Source: Opitutaceae bacterium (GTDB taxonomy: Bacteria > Verrucomicrobiota > Verrucomicrobiia > Opitutales > Opitutaceae). Taken from it: a stretch of 64,000 bases of DNA. Positions within the stretch are counted from its first letter, which is position 1. The number at the start of each line of letters is the position of its first letter. Made by a program: the position numbers and the translations under genes. Of this stretch, positions 10,700 through 19,869 are shown piece after piece. The stretch spans positions 124,001 to 188,000 of the forward strand of contig JADJTK010000006.1 in assembly GCA_016711225.1 (NCBI GenBank), in the 5' to 3' direction. The notes below the pieces were generated by a model. That model did no database searches and was not told the DNA's origin. It saw only the letters and a list, made by a program, of their open reading frames with translations.

Positions 10700-10921
10700 A
10701 TGATCACCACGGTCACCGGCAAACATCAGATCACGATCCCCGCCAAACTCGCCGCCGCCATGGGCATCGTGCCCGGCTGCCGTCTGGAATGGCAGCCGAC
10801 CAATCAGCCCTCCGTCATCCGCGTGCGCGTCCTGCCCGATCGCAAGGCCATCGCCAACGGCCTGCTCGGCGCCGGCCGCCAATTTCTCGACTCCTCCGTC
10901 GCCGCCAAGACCTCCCGATGA
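10700..10921 (+). CDS. AbrB/MazE/SpoVT-type small DNA-binding protein (VapB-like antitoxin)
   Basis: 73 residues. ITTVTGKHQITIPAKLAAA at the N-terminus is the swapped-hairpin AbrB fold signature, in which T-KGQ-TIP is the usual core. The C-terminus (about residues 50-73) would be the toxin-binding tail. ATG 10700 begins exactly at the conserved fold; the frame is open further upstream, but that sequence looks non-coding. It overlaps the next gene by ATGA, as VapB/VapC pairs do. Such antitoxins bind their own promoter and neutralise the PIN partner. Its position between the antiterminator and the export gene is unusual and might make it a regulator of the EPS operon. Confidence 0.8.
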   Translation: MITTVTGKHQITIPAKLAAAMGIVPGCRLEWQPTNQPSVIRVRVLPDRKAIANGLLGAGRQFLDSSVAAKTSR

Positions 10922-11331
10922 TCACCCACGTTTTCGATACTTCGGCGATCCTCGCGCACTACTTCCACGAGCCGGGCGCAGAACTGGTCAACGAACTGCT
11001 CGCCGACAACTCCGCCGAGGTCGGCATCCCCGCGATCGAACTCCTCGAGCTCAAACGCCAACTCAACCGCACCTTGCCCGACGCCACCGAGGCCCAGCGC
11101 GCCTTCCGCCTCTACGCCGACGAACTCATCGCCCCTATCCCGGTCACCCGCGAGATCGTCGCCCGCGCCTTGCTGCTCATCGAGAGGATGGGCGATCAGC
11201 TCAGCCCGTCGGAGGCCATCCTCGCCGCCACCGCCCAACACGAAGGCGCCATTCTCGTCCACCGGACCGCCCCGCTTGCCGTGCTGCCAGCCAACGTGCT
11301 CCGGCAGTGCGCCCTTCCCTTGGGTCGCTGA
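10918..11331 (+). CDS. PIN-domain protein (VapC-like toxin)
   Basis: 137 residues, starting at an ATGA overlap with the antitoxin-like gene. The PIN start, THVFDTSAILAHYF, supplies the first catalytic Asp (about residue 7), and a Glu follows near residue 41 (PAIELLELKRQLNR). The C-terminal helix reads LSPSEAILAATA, where families usually have a conserved Asp. The usual closing T-x-D strand is VHRTAPLAVLP, with no Asp. At least one of the four metal-binding acids is therefore missing or replaced. VapC proteins are Mg-dependent ribonucleases cleaving tRNA or rRNA; this one may be weak or inactive. It ends 45 bp before the Wza-like gene and reads as part of the same operon. Confidence 0.78.
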   Translation: MITHVFDTSAILAHYFHEPGAELVNELLADNSAEVGIPAIELLELKRQLNRTLPDATEAQRAFRLYADELIAPIPVTREIVARALLLIERMGDQLSPSEAILAATAQHEGAILVHRTAPLAVLPANVLRQCALPLGR

Positions 11332-11375
11332 ACCATCTCCCCCTTTTGCTTCCGTTTCCCGGCCTCCCTTCGCCC

Positions 11376-12011
11376 ATGAAAGTCCTTCGCCTCCTCCCCC
11401 TGCTGGCCGCCCTCCTGGCATTCACCGGCCTGCCCCTCGCCGCCCAGAGCCCCTCCGCCCCGGCCTCAGCCACCCCGCAGACCGACCCGTCCTACAAGCT
11501 CATCGTGGGCGACCAGATCGCCGTAAGCATCTTTGGCGAGAGCGAGCTTGGCGTCTCCCAGCGCCTCGACGCGCAGGGCCGCGTACGCCTCGCGCTCGTT
11601 GGCGACCTCATCCTTACCGGCAAATCCGTGCGAGAGGCAGAGACCCTCATTGAGCAGCTCTACATCGACCGCCACATCCTCAAGCAACCGATGGTCTCCC
11701 TCACCGTCCAAGCCTACGCAATACGCGACATCTCCATCCTCGGGGCCGTACGAAGCCCGGGCAAACTGACCTTCCCCCCCGAGAAGAGCACCCTGGACGT
11801 CACCGACGTCATCACCCGCGCCGGCGGCTTCCTGCCCACCGCCAAGTCCGACCTCGTCAAAATCACCCGCGTCGACGCCGCCGGTCGCGAGACCACGATC
11901 GAACTCAACGTGGAGGCCATGCTCACCCGCCGCGGGGCCAACGCAAACACCCCTAAGGAGTATCCGATCCTCCCCGGCGACCGCCTCTGGGTGCCCGAGC
12001 GCCTCTTCTAG
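11376..12011 (+). CDS. Polysaccharide export protein (Wza/OtnA type)
   Basis: 211 residues. A signal peptide (LRLLPLLAALLAFTGLPLAAQ) is followed by the poly-export domain (YKLIVGDQIAVSIFGESEL onwards, about residues 37-110) and an SLBB-like beta-grasp segment (ISILGAVRSPGKLTFPP, ITRAGGFLPTAKSD). The C-terminus, PILPGDRLWVPERLF, is typical. No lipobox Cys is visible near the cleavage site, unlike E. coli Wza, so it may not be a lipoprotein. It is shorter than enterobacterial Wza (about 380 residues), as in many exosortase-type EPS clusters. Its role is forming or gating the outer-membrane exit channel for EPS. It is followed directly by the Wzc-type partner. Confidence 0.9.
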   Translation: MKVLRLLPLLAALLAFTGLPLAAQSPSAPASATPQTDPSYKLIVGDQIAVSIFGESELGVSQRLDAQGRVRLALVGDLILTGKSVREAETLIEQLYIDRHILKQPMVSLTVQAYAIRDISILGAVRSPGKLTFPPEKSTLDVTDVITRAGGFLPTAKSDLVKITRVDAAGRETTIELNVEAMLTRRGANANTPKEYPILPGDRLWVPERLF

Positions 12012-12050
12012 GCCCTGCTTCGCAACTGCCACCGCCAGCCCCTTCCCTCC

Positions 12051-14269
12051 GTGTCCACCTCCGATTCCTCCTCCCCCCGTCGCAAGACCAAGGCGCCCGC
12101 CCTGCGGGCCCGGCCCCGGCCGCGCCCGCCGGTGGTTTCTCCATCCAGCCCCTAGACGTCTGGCGCATGTTCCTCGAACGCTGGTGGATGGGGGCCGCCC
12201 TCGCCCTTCCGGCCGTCTTCGCCTTTGTGTGGTTCCAGCCCAAGCCCGAGATCGTCTACCGCACCGAGGCCTCCCTGCTCTTCGAGACCCGCCAAAACCG
12301 CGTACTCCCCGTGCAGGCCATCGTCGACACCTCCGTCACCCGCGACGGCGAACTGCTCGTCCATCTCGAGCAGATCAAAAGCAAGACCTTCTTCGAGGCC
12401 CTCCAATCCTCGTTCACCGCCGATGAGATCGCCAAGATCCAGCTCCCCTACCGCGATGCCGAGAACCCGGCGGCCCCGCCCCCTTCACTGGGCGACATCC
12501 TGCGTCCCCGCGTGGGCCCCTACGTCCAGAAGGGCGCCACCATCATGCGCATCCCCGTCACCCACCGCGACCCGGAAGCCGCCGCCCTCATCGCCAACCG
12601 CTATGCCCGCAAGTACATCGACTTCAACATCGACCTGGCGATGACCGGCACCAACTCCGCCATCGTCTTCCTGCGCAACCAGGCCGAAGAGACGCGCAAG
12701 GAGGTCGAGGAGGCCGAGCGCCATCTCCAGCAATACCGCGCCAAGTACAACATGGCCGCGCTGGGCGAAAACCAGAACGTCGTCCTCAAGAAGGTCGGCT
12801 CCCTGGGCGAATCCCTCGTCGCCGGCCAGATCAACCAAGTGAGCCTCCAGGCCCAGCTCGACAAGGTGGAGACCTACCTGCGCGAGCAACGTGATCTCCA
12901 GGAGGTCTCCTTCATCAACAGCTTCGGGAGCATCGCCGCCAACCGCGCCCTCATCGAGCAGTTGCTCGCCGGCCGCCGCCTCATGGAGGAACGCTACCTC
13001 GAGGAGCACCCGCGCATGAAGGAGAACGCCCTGGCCCTCGCCACCGCCCGCCAGCATCTCGCCGCCGACCTCCAGCTTGCCGTCCGCCGAACTGCGCAGC
13101 CGCACGCTCCCTTCGCCACCGAATACGTCCTCAAGCTGAAGACCGAGCTCGCCAACGCCGAGAGCGACGCCCGTGCCCTCGACCAGATCTCGGTCGACTA
13201 CAAGTTCCTCGAGCAGCACGCCCGCACCAAGCAGGACACCTACCGCACCATCATGAACCGCCTCAACGAGGGCCAAACATTTCGGCGCAGATGGGAGAAC
13301 ACCAACATCAGGTCTTCGACCGCGCCTACATTCCCAGTACCCCCATCAACCCCTCCAAAGGGCAGGTCGCCGCCACCGCCGCCGCCCTCGGCCTACTGCT
13401 GCTCTTCGGCATTCCCCTGGGCCTGGGCCTGCTCGACTCACGCATCAAGTCGGCCACCGACATCGAGGACAAACTGGGCTCCCACCTCCTGGCCGGCGTG
13501 AAGTTCTTCAAGAACATCGCCGTCCAGCAACACGCCACGGTCTTCCGCGACGCCGCCGACGACGCCCTCGTCGAAGTCTATCGCGGGCTCTATAGCGAGA
13601 TCGAGCTGCGCACCGAATGCCCCAGCCCGAAGGTCATCCTGCTGAGCAGCTCCGTCCCCGGCGAAGGCAAGAGCGTGACCTCCTCCAACTTGGCCGCCGT
13701 CTTCGCCGCCCACGGCAAGCGCACGCTGCTCGTCGACTGCGATTTCCGCCGCCCTTCCCTGCACCGCCTCTTCGGCCTGCCCAACGACCGCGGCATCCTG
13801 CGCTGGGCCCAGACCCATACCCTGCCCGACCTCGCCGCCTCCGACGAGGAGGACGCTAGATCCGCCTGCTCTCGCCCAACCTCCATCTGCTCACCGCCGG
13901 CGGCTCGGTAAAAAAGCCCACCGAGATCATCGAACGCCTCGCCTCCTCCCCGCTGATGGACCGGCTCAAGCGCTCCTTCGATATCATCATCCTCGACACC
14001 CCGCCGGCCGCCGTTTTCCCCGACGCCCTCTCCTGCTCGCGCGCCACGCCGCCGAAGTCGTCTACGTGTGCAAATTCAAGACGGTGCGCCGCAGCGTGGT
14101 GAAGCGCACGCTCGCCAAGTTCGAGACCACCGGCGCACGCGTGCTCGGCCTGGTGATCAACCAACTCCCGCGCTCGCGCGTGATGAACTACGACTACGAA
14201 GGCTACGGTTCCTACGAAAAGGAATACTACAAGGCGTACGGGGAAACCGACTCCGCGCCCAAGGCCTGA
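12051..14269 (+). CDS. Wzc-type chain-length determinant / BY-kinase (four frameshifts as sequenced)
   Basis: The inferred protein of about 740 residues is split over several frames. GTG 12051 starts MSTSDSSSPRRKTKAPA; one base added near 12101 joins it to PAGGFSIQPLDVWR and the first membrane helix (from 12167). The periplasmic Wzz-like coiled-coil region runs to EGQ near 13272, where one A restored to an A-run gives NISAQMGEHQ. The second membrane helix and the kinase follow: Walker A SSVPGEGKSVTSSN, A' LLVDCDFRRP, then breaks near 13855 and 14030 around Walker B IIILDTPP. The C-terminus is a Tyr cluster (MNYDYEGYGSYEKEYYKAYG). Wzc autophosphorylates its Tyr tail and controls polymer length with Wza. 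All four breaks are repaired by one added base, so sequence error is more likely than decay. Confidence 0.8.
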
Positions 14270-14396
14270 TGACAGAGGTGGCGGGTAGCGAGCAGCGAGC
14301 ATCCGAAGCGTTCCTCCTCCGTCTCGTTCTCCTGCTCCTGCTCCTCCTCTCTCCCGCCGCCTTCTTCGTTCTGCGATCTGCGTTCTGCCTTCTCCC
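14270..14396. other. Pyrimidine-rich repeat spacer before exosortase
   Basis: After GGCGGGTAGCGAGCAGCGAG, the spacer is nearly all pyrimidine (CTCCTGCTCCTGCTCCTCC, TTCTGCGTTCTGCCTTCTCC) up to the ATG. The same kind of tract precedes 17434, 19870, 42881 and 45524. Confidence 0.55.
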
Positions 14397-15989
14397 ATGT
14401 CCTCCCCTTCTCCCGCCGCCGTCCGCCCTCCCTTGTGGCCGCGCCTGCGCGCGCGCAGCGATTTGCTCGCCGTCGCCCTCGCCTTGGGCGCCCTCTGGCT
14501 ACTGGTCTGGCGCCAGCAGAGCCTGGAGTGGCAGGTGAATGCACTTTATAGTTACGGCTGGGCCATTCCCGCCCTCGCCGGCTACCTCCTGCTCGAACGC
14601 TTCCGCGATGCCGCCGCCCCGCGCGCCACCGCCCTGCGCTGGTTGCCCGCCCTCGCCCTGGCGCTCGTCGCCGTGGCGCTGGTGCCGCTGCGCGTCATCC
14701 ACGAGGCCAATCCCGACTGGGTGCGCATCAACTGGCTCATGGCCGCCTGCGCGATCGCCGCAACCTTCTCCGTGCTCACCGCCTGGGGTGGCTGGCGCTG
14801 GGCCTGGCATTTCGCCTTCCCGATCGCCTTCACCCTCACCGCCCTGCCTTGGCCGGTCTGGGCCGAGGAGGCCTTCACCCAGGGCCTCATGCGGCTCAAC
14901 ACCGAGTTCAGCGCCGAGGGCCTCTCCCTGTGCGGCATCCCCGCCCTGGCCCAGGGCAACACCATCGCCATCGGCCGCACCGTGGTCGACGTCGAGGAGG
15001 CCTGCAGCGGTATCCGGTCGCTCCAGACCGCCTTCATGATGTCCCTCTTCCTGGGCGAGTTCTACCGCCTCGGGTTTCTGCGCCGCATCGTGCTGGTGCT
15101 CTCCAGCTTCCTGGTCGCGTTCGGGCTCAACATGGCCCGCACCATCACCCTCACCTACGTCGCCGGCCGCAGCGGCCCCGAGGCACTCCACCGCTGGCAC
15201 GACCCCATGGGGAACTTCGTCATGCTCGGTTGCCTGGCCGGGCTGTGGGCCCTCGCCTCCCTGGTGGCCCGCGGCAACCGCCCCCGCGCTCTCGCCGGCG
15301 GCCCCGGCGCCACCCTGTTTGCCGCCCCGCGCCTGGCGCTCGCCCCCTTTGTCGTGCTGCTCGTCGGAATCGTCGCCGCCGAGGTCACCACCCGCGCCTG
15401 GTACGGCCACTACGAGGCCACCCTTCCGCCACCCCTGCGCTGGGAGATCGACTGGCCGCGCTCCGCCACCGCCTTCAGCTCCGAGCCGTTCGACGAACGC
15501 ACGATCAAACTGCTCAAATACACCAGCGGCGAGCAGGGCGGCTGGACCGATCCCCTCGGCGTGAACTGGCGCGTCTTCTTCCTACGTTGGGATCCGGGCC
15601 GCGTCTCCAAATTCCTCGCGGGCTCCCATTACCCCACCGTCTGTTTCCCCGCCGCCGGCCTCCGACTCGTGCAAGACTGCGGCGTGCGCCCCATGCAGGT
15701 CGGAGCCCTCTCCATTCCCTTCCGCACCTACATCTTCGAACGCGGCGGCGCCCGCTTCTACGTCTTTCACGGCCTAGTCGAGGAACGCCCCTCGGTTAGC
15801 GGCGAAACGCTCGCCTACCGCCAGGTCGACGCCGAAGAACGCATCAGCTCGGTACTCGCCGGCAATCGTAACCTCGGCCAACGCGTCCTGGGCATCACCA
15901 TCAGCGAAGTGGCCGATTTCGACGCCGCCCTCCTCGCCTTGCACGACACCCTTCCCCGCCTCGTCCGCTTCGCACCCGAAACACCATGA
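14397..15989 (+). CDS. Exosortase fused to an EpsI-type C-terminal domain
   Basis: 530 residues. The N-terminal 300 form the multi-spanning exosortase: the catalytic Cys in VEEACSGIRSLQ (about residue 203), the Arg in NMARTITLTYV (about 248) and the His in LHRWHDPMGNF (265/268). The C-terminal 200 residues, after another hydrophobic helix (LALAPFVVLLVGIVAAEV), match the EpsI/exosortase-associated domain, including GSHYPTVCFPAAGL. Exosortases are membrane cysteine transpeptidases that cleave PEP-CTERM tails and hand proteins to the cell surface or EPS. Finding the enzyme inside the EPS operon is characteristic of these systems. A cognate PEP-CTERM protein lies at 58759-59577. The gene overlaps the next one by ATGA. 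Confidence 0.92.
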   Translation: MSSPSPAAVRPPLWPRLRARSDLLAVALALGALWLLVWRQQSLEWQVNALYSYGWAIPALAGYLLLERFRDAAAPRATALRWLPALALALVAVALVPLRVIHEANPDWVRINWLMAACAIAATFSVLTAWGGWRWAWHFAFPIAFTLTALPWPVWAEEAFTQGLMRLNTEFSAEGLSLCGIPALAQGNTIAIGRTVVDVEEACSGIRSLQTAFMMSLFLGEFYRLGFLRRIVLVLSSFLVAFGLNMARTITLTYVAGRSGPEALHRWHDPMGNFVMLGCLAGLWALASLVARGNRPRALAGGPGATLFAAPRLALAPFVVLLVGIVAAEVTTRAWYGHYEATLPPPLRWEIDWPRSATAFSSEPFDERTIKLLKYTSGEQGGWTDPLGVNWRVFFLRWDPGRVSKFLAGSHYPTVCFPAAGLRLVQDCGVRPMQVGALSIPFRTYIFERGGARFYVFHGLVEERPSVSGETLAYRQVDAEERISSVLAGNRNLGQRVLGITISEVADFDAALLALHDTLPRLVRFAPETP

Positions 15990-17275
15990 ACACCACCCCG
16001 TCGCCCGTCCTGTTTGCGACCGCACTGCTCGTGTCGGCCTTCGTCCTGCCCACCACCGCCTGCGCCTTTGCCGAGATCGAGCGGGGCTCCCTCACCCTCT
16101 CCACCACCGGCCGGGTCGCCTACGACTCCAACGTTGCCGGCCACGACTCAGCCCAGGGCGACACCGTCTACACCCTTGCGCCAACACTCAATTACAGCCG
16201 CGCCGCCGGCCTGGGCACCATCGCCGCCTCCTTGGGGGTGGCCATCAACCGCTACGCCGATCTCTCGACCCAGGACTCCGAGGACATCTCCTCCTCCCTG
16301 CACATTTCGCTGCCCACACCTGAGGGCGCCCGCGAACAGGGGTCCTTCTCGGCCGGCTACACCGACGCCTCCGACATCGACGATTCCGTCGGGCAGCGTA
16401 TCCGCTCCAAGACCTGGAAGGCTTCCTTCGTCGGCACCTACCGCGTGGGCACCCGCGTTAATCTCAACGGCAGCCTCTCCTACTCCGACACCACCCGGGC
16501 GGTCTTCACCGACCGTACCCAGTTTGGCGCCGGCCTGGGTTTCGACTACTCCGACTTCCTCGGAGGCTTCGGCCTCAACGGCGACTACCGCTACGCCGAC
16601 ACCCAGAGCTCCTCCTTCACCAGCGGCCGCGACACCTCCATCGACCAGACCTCGCACAGTGTCAGTTCCGGTCTGTTCTATCGGTTTGTCAGCGGCCTGC
16701 GCGCCTCCGCCAACGTCGGCTACCGCTGGCTCGACCGTGGTGCCTCCGAAACCCTCTCCGGCCAGACCGGCAACAACGGCATGACCATCGGCATCAAGCT
16801 GGACGGTCCCTTCCTGCCCCCTTCCCGTTTTCCGAAGCTCAAGAGCTCGTTCGCCATCGGGCTGCAAAAAGGCGAGGCGCTTGGCCTCAACGACTCCGGC
16901 TCGACCACCCTGGTGGGCAACCTCAGCCTCGGCTGGCAGGCCCGTGAGCGCACCGCCCTCACCTTCTCGGCCTCGCGCACCCAGGGCCTCAGCACCGCCA
17001 ACGAATCGAGCGTCGACAACGTGGTGCAGCTGGGCGCCACCCAGCGTATCGGAGAGCGCACCTCACTTTCCGCCCAACTGGGCCAGGAATGGTCCACCTA
17101 TCCGACCACCGGCCGCAGCGACCGGCGCACCCGCGGCAGCGTGAGCCTCGGCTACAGCCTCAACCGGTATTGGCGCACCGGGGCCGACTACTCGGTGACC
17201 CTCACGCACTCCTCCAACTCCCTGCTCACCTACGATCGCCACGTGGTCTCCGCATACGTGAACTACACCTTCTGA
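15986..17275 (+). CDS. Outer-membrane beta-barrel protein of the EPS locus
   Basis: 429 residues. A signal peptide (VLFATALLVSAFVLPTTACAFA) precedes alternating polar/hydrophobic strands throughout, rich in Gly, Ser, Tyr and Asn, ending in an aromatic C-terminal strand (VVSAYVNYTF) as barrels recognised by BamA do. The start GRVAYDSNV and repeated GxxY/F strands resemble the EpsL/BBP2-type putative porins found in exosortase EPS clusters. Function is likely an outer-membrane pore or polysaccharide exit component working with Wza. The start overlaps the exosortase stop (ATGA), indicating translational coupling. No catalytic motif is visible. Confidence 0.8.
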   Translation: MNTTPSPVLFATALLVSAFVLPTTACAFAEIERGSLTLSTTGRVAYDSNVAGHDSAQGDTVYTLAPTLNYSRAAGLGTIAASLGVAINRYADLSTQDSEDISSSLHISLPTPEGAREQGSFSAGYTDASDIDDSVGQRIRSKTWKASFVGTYRVGTRVNLNGSLSYSDTTRAVFTDRTQFGAGLGFDYSDFLGGFGLNGDYRYADTQSSSFTSGRDTSIDQTSHSVSSGLFYRFVSGLRASANVGYRWLDRGASETLSGQTGNNGMTIGIKLDGPFLPPSRFPKLKSSFAIGLQKGEALGLNDSGSTTLVGNLSLGWQARERTALTFSASRTQGLSTANESSVDNVVQLGATQRIGERTSLSAQLGQEWSTYPTTGRSDRRTRGSVSLGYSLNRYWRTGADYSVTLTHSSNSLLTYDRHVVSAYVNYTF

Positions 17276-17340
17276 GCCCGCCGGCTCGCCGACGAGCGGC
17301 GGCCCGTCTCCTGCTCCGGCCGTTTCTCCTGCTCTTTTCG

Positions 17341-17380
17341 GGATCCGATCGATCGGTCGGATCCCTCGGATCGGTCCGAC
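17341..17380. repeat. GATCGGTCGGATC palindromic repeat cluster
   Basis: GGATCCGATCGATCGGTCGG and then ATCCCTCGGATCGGTCCGAC form near-palindromic, reiterated GATCCG/CGGATC units in the 158-bp spacer before the polymerase/permease ORF. A related cluster (GGTCGGATC, GATCGGCCGGATCC) lies at 44065-44094, also just upstream of an EPS gene. Confidence 0.5.
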
Positions 17381-17433
17381 AATTTCCGCACCTTCATCCT
17401 GCATTCTCCCTTCTGCCTTAGGTCCGCCGCTCC

Positions 17434-19764
17434 ATGCCTCCGCTCTCCACCACCGAACGCCTCGCCCTCGCCGCCCTTCTGGTGGCTTGGGTGGTGCCGG
17501 CGTGGTGGTTGGGCGCCTCCACGGCTGCCGGCCAGTATTTCGCGCTCGGGGCCGGTTGCCTGGCCGCCGCGCTCGCGCTGCTCGCGCGCTTCGCCGCCCC
17601 GCCGTCCGTCCGGCCGGCCTCAGCCCTAAGGGCGCGGCCTTCCGCAGCAGTTGCGGCCTGCCTGCTCGCCTTCCTGGCGCTGCTGCTCTGCCAGGCGCTC
17701 AACCCCGACCGTATCCTCGTTCCTGGTAAACCCGTGGGCCTGCTCCAACCGCTCGGGCACGTCGCGTGGCTGCCCACCGGCATCGCCGGCCCCTTCGACG
17801 CCCTCCCGCGCGACCACCTGCCCTTCGCCAACGCCTGGCGCCATCTCCTGGTGGCCGGGGCCGCCTTGGCCCCCCTTGGCGCCCTCGCCCTCCTGCCGCG
17901 CCGCCCTTCAGTACTGCGCGCGTTGCTCGGCCTGCTCTTCCTTCACGCCGTCCTCTTCTCCGCCTTCGCCTTCGTCCACAACCTCTCCGGCTCCACCCTC
18001 GTGCTCTGGCGGTTCACCAACGCCGCCTACCACCTAGGCGCCCCGCAGTTCTTCGCCAAGAATCAGCAGGCGGCCTACCAGGTCCTCCTACTGGCCGCCA
18101 CGCTGGCGGTCTGCTTCGCCCCCGCCCCGCTGCGCCCGTACCCCCGACTCAAACACCGCTCGCTCTGGCTGGCCCTCGGCACGACGCTTGTCTTCCTCGG
18201 TACCGCCACCACCCGCTCCCGCGCCGGCCTGGGATCTGCCGCCCTGCTCCTGGTCGCCGCTGGCGCGCTCGCGCTCTGGGCGCGCCGCCGAGAGTGGCGC
18301 CTGCATCGTCGTACCCTCCTAGGCACCACAGCCGCCGGCCTGCTCGCCGTGGCCGCGCTGGCCGCCCTTCCTCCGGTGCGCGCCACCCTGGGGCGGGTGG
18401 CCGAACTCGCCGGCAATCCGCGCGCCCTGCTCGCCGGCGGTTCCTATCGCCAGATCCTCCACAACATCGCCTGGGAGATGACCCTCGACCGCCCGTGGTT
18501 CGGTCATGGCGCCGGCTGCTACGTGCTGCTCTTCACCGAGTACCATCCGCGGGTTCCCGACTACATGATCGCCCTGCGTCGCGACCACCCCACCACCCAT
18601 CGCCCGATCCACTTCCACGCCGACGGCGACTGGCTGGAGTTCACCGCCGAGTACGGCCTGGTGGGCACCTCGCTGCTCGCCCTGCCGTGGCTGGCCTGGC
18701 TGATTGCCCTGTACCAAGCCCGCCCCGGCGGGCCCGCCGTCGCGCTGCTGGCCCTCGGTCCGCTGCTGCTGCTCGCCCACGGCTGGGTCGATTTTGTCCT
18801 GCGCAACCCCGCGGTCGTCGGCTTGGCCGCCGGCCTCGCCGTCCTCGCCTTGAGCCTCACCCGGATCCCCTTCACCGCGCCCGTCTCCCCCATGAGTTCA
18901 CCTGCCCTCCCCTCGCTCTCGGATACTGAGATCGTCATCAAGCCCAGCAGCGCCTGGTTGACCATCGATTGGCGCGGCCTGATCGCTTACCGCGACCTGA
19001 TCAAACAACTCGTGCTGCGCGACTTCACCGCCAAGTACAAACAGACCATCCTCGGCCCCACCTGGTTCTTCGTCAGTCCGCTCATCACCACCTTCATGTT
19101 CACCGTGGTCTTCACCAAGGTGATCGGCGTCCCCACCGACGGGCTTCCCCCTATGCTCTTTTACCTCGGTGGCATGCTCGGCTGGTCCTATTTTTCCACC
19201 GTACTTGGGGTCACCGGCAACTCCCTGGCAGGCAACGCCGGCCTCTTCTCGAAGGTTTATTTCCCGCGGCTTATCCCCCCGCTGGCCCTCACCCTCTCCA
19301 GCCTGCTCGCTCTGGGTATCCAACTGCTGACCTTCCTGGCCTTCTACATCCACGCCCGCTGGTTCACCGCCGGCACTGTCGTGCAGGCCCCGGGTTTCCA
19401 TTGGTTGCTCTTCCCGCTGATCGTCCTACACATGGCCACGCTCGCCCTCGGCGTGGGTTTGCTCCTCTCGGCGCTCAGCGCCAAGTACCGCGACCTCAAG
19501 CACATCCAGGGGTTCCTCATCCAGCTCTGGATGTACGCCACGCCCATCATCTATCCCCTCTCGCGGGTGCCCGAGCATTGGCAGTGGGTGGCCCAACTCA
19601 ACCCAATGACGGCCATCGTGGAAGCCACCCGCCGGTTGCTGCTCGGGGTCGGCACGGTGGAACCACAGCAATACGCGCTCTCGGTGCTGGTCTCGGTCAT
19701 CATTCTCCTAGTCGGTCTCTTCTCCTACCAGCGCGCCGCCCGCACCTTCGTGGACACCGTCTAA
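17434..19764 (+). CDS. O-antigen ligase/polymerase fused in frame to an ABC-2 polysaccharide permease
   Basis: 776 residues with no stop between two normally separate proteins. Residues 1-486 are a multi-spanning O-antigen ligase/polymerase (Wzy/WaaL) protein with TTRSRAGLGS and the periplasmic loop HFHADGDWLEFTAEYGLVGT. Residues 487-776 begin MSSPALPSLSDTEIVIKP (ATG 18892) and form a Wzm-type ABC-2 permease (LVLRDFTAKYKQTILGPTWF, six helices, FVDTV end). The ligase half joins or polymerises lipid-linked glycans; the permease half exports glycan with the Wzt-like ATPase encoded next. Either this is a genuine fusion, or one extra base in the C-runs around 18875-18890 hides a TGA that would overlap ATG 18892 as ATGA. 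Confidence 0.85.
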   Translation: MPPLSTTERLALAALLVAWVVPAWWLGASTAAGQYFALGAGCLAAALALLARFAAPPSVRPASALRARPSAAVAACLLAFLALLLCQALNPDRILVPGKPVGLLQPLGHVAWLPTGIAGPFDALPRDHLPFANAWRHLLVAGAALAPLGALALLPRRPSVLRALLGLLFLHAVLFSAFAFVHNLSGSTLVLWRFTNAAYHLGAPQFFAKNQQAAYQVLLLAATLAVCFAPAPLRPYPRLKHRSLWLALGTTLVFLGTATTRSRAGLGSAALLLVAAGALALWARRREWRLHRRTLLGTTAAGLLAVAALAALPPVRATLGRVAELAGNPRALLAGGSYRQILHNIAWEMTLDRPWFGHGAGCYVLLFTEYHPRVPDYMIALRRDHPTTHRPIHFHADGDWLEFTAEYGLVGTSLLALPWLAWLIALYQARPGGPAVALLALGPLLLLAHGWVDFVLRNPAVVGLAAGLAVLALSLTRIPFTAPVSPMSSPALPSLSDTEIVIKPSSAWLTIDWRGLIAYRDLIKQLVLRDFTAKYKQTILGPTWFFVSPLITTFMFTVVFTKVIGVPTDGLPPMLFYLGGMLGWSYFSTVLGVTGNSLAGNAGLFSKVYFPRLIPPLALTLSSLLALGIQLLTFLAFYIHARWFTAGTVVQAPGFHWLLFPLIVLHMATLALGVGLLLSALSAKYRDLKHIQGFLIQLWMYATPIIYPLSRVPEHWQWVAQLNPMTAIVEATRRLLLGVGTVEPQQYALSVLVSVIILLVGLFSYQRAARTFVDTV

Positions 19765-19869
19765 GGGCGAAGCGTACGCAAGTGTAACCCCTACTCGATC
19801 TCCTGCTCCGCTCCTACTCGTTCCGGCTTCCGCTCCCTTCTGCGTTCGTCCTTCCTCCTTCCCCTCGCC

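Noticed and set aside
14281..14300. GGCGGGTAGCGAG resembling an ops/JUMPstart site
   Set aside because: It has an extra base relative to ops and lies in a reiterated GCGAGCA-type spacer, so it looks like low-complexity repeat.
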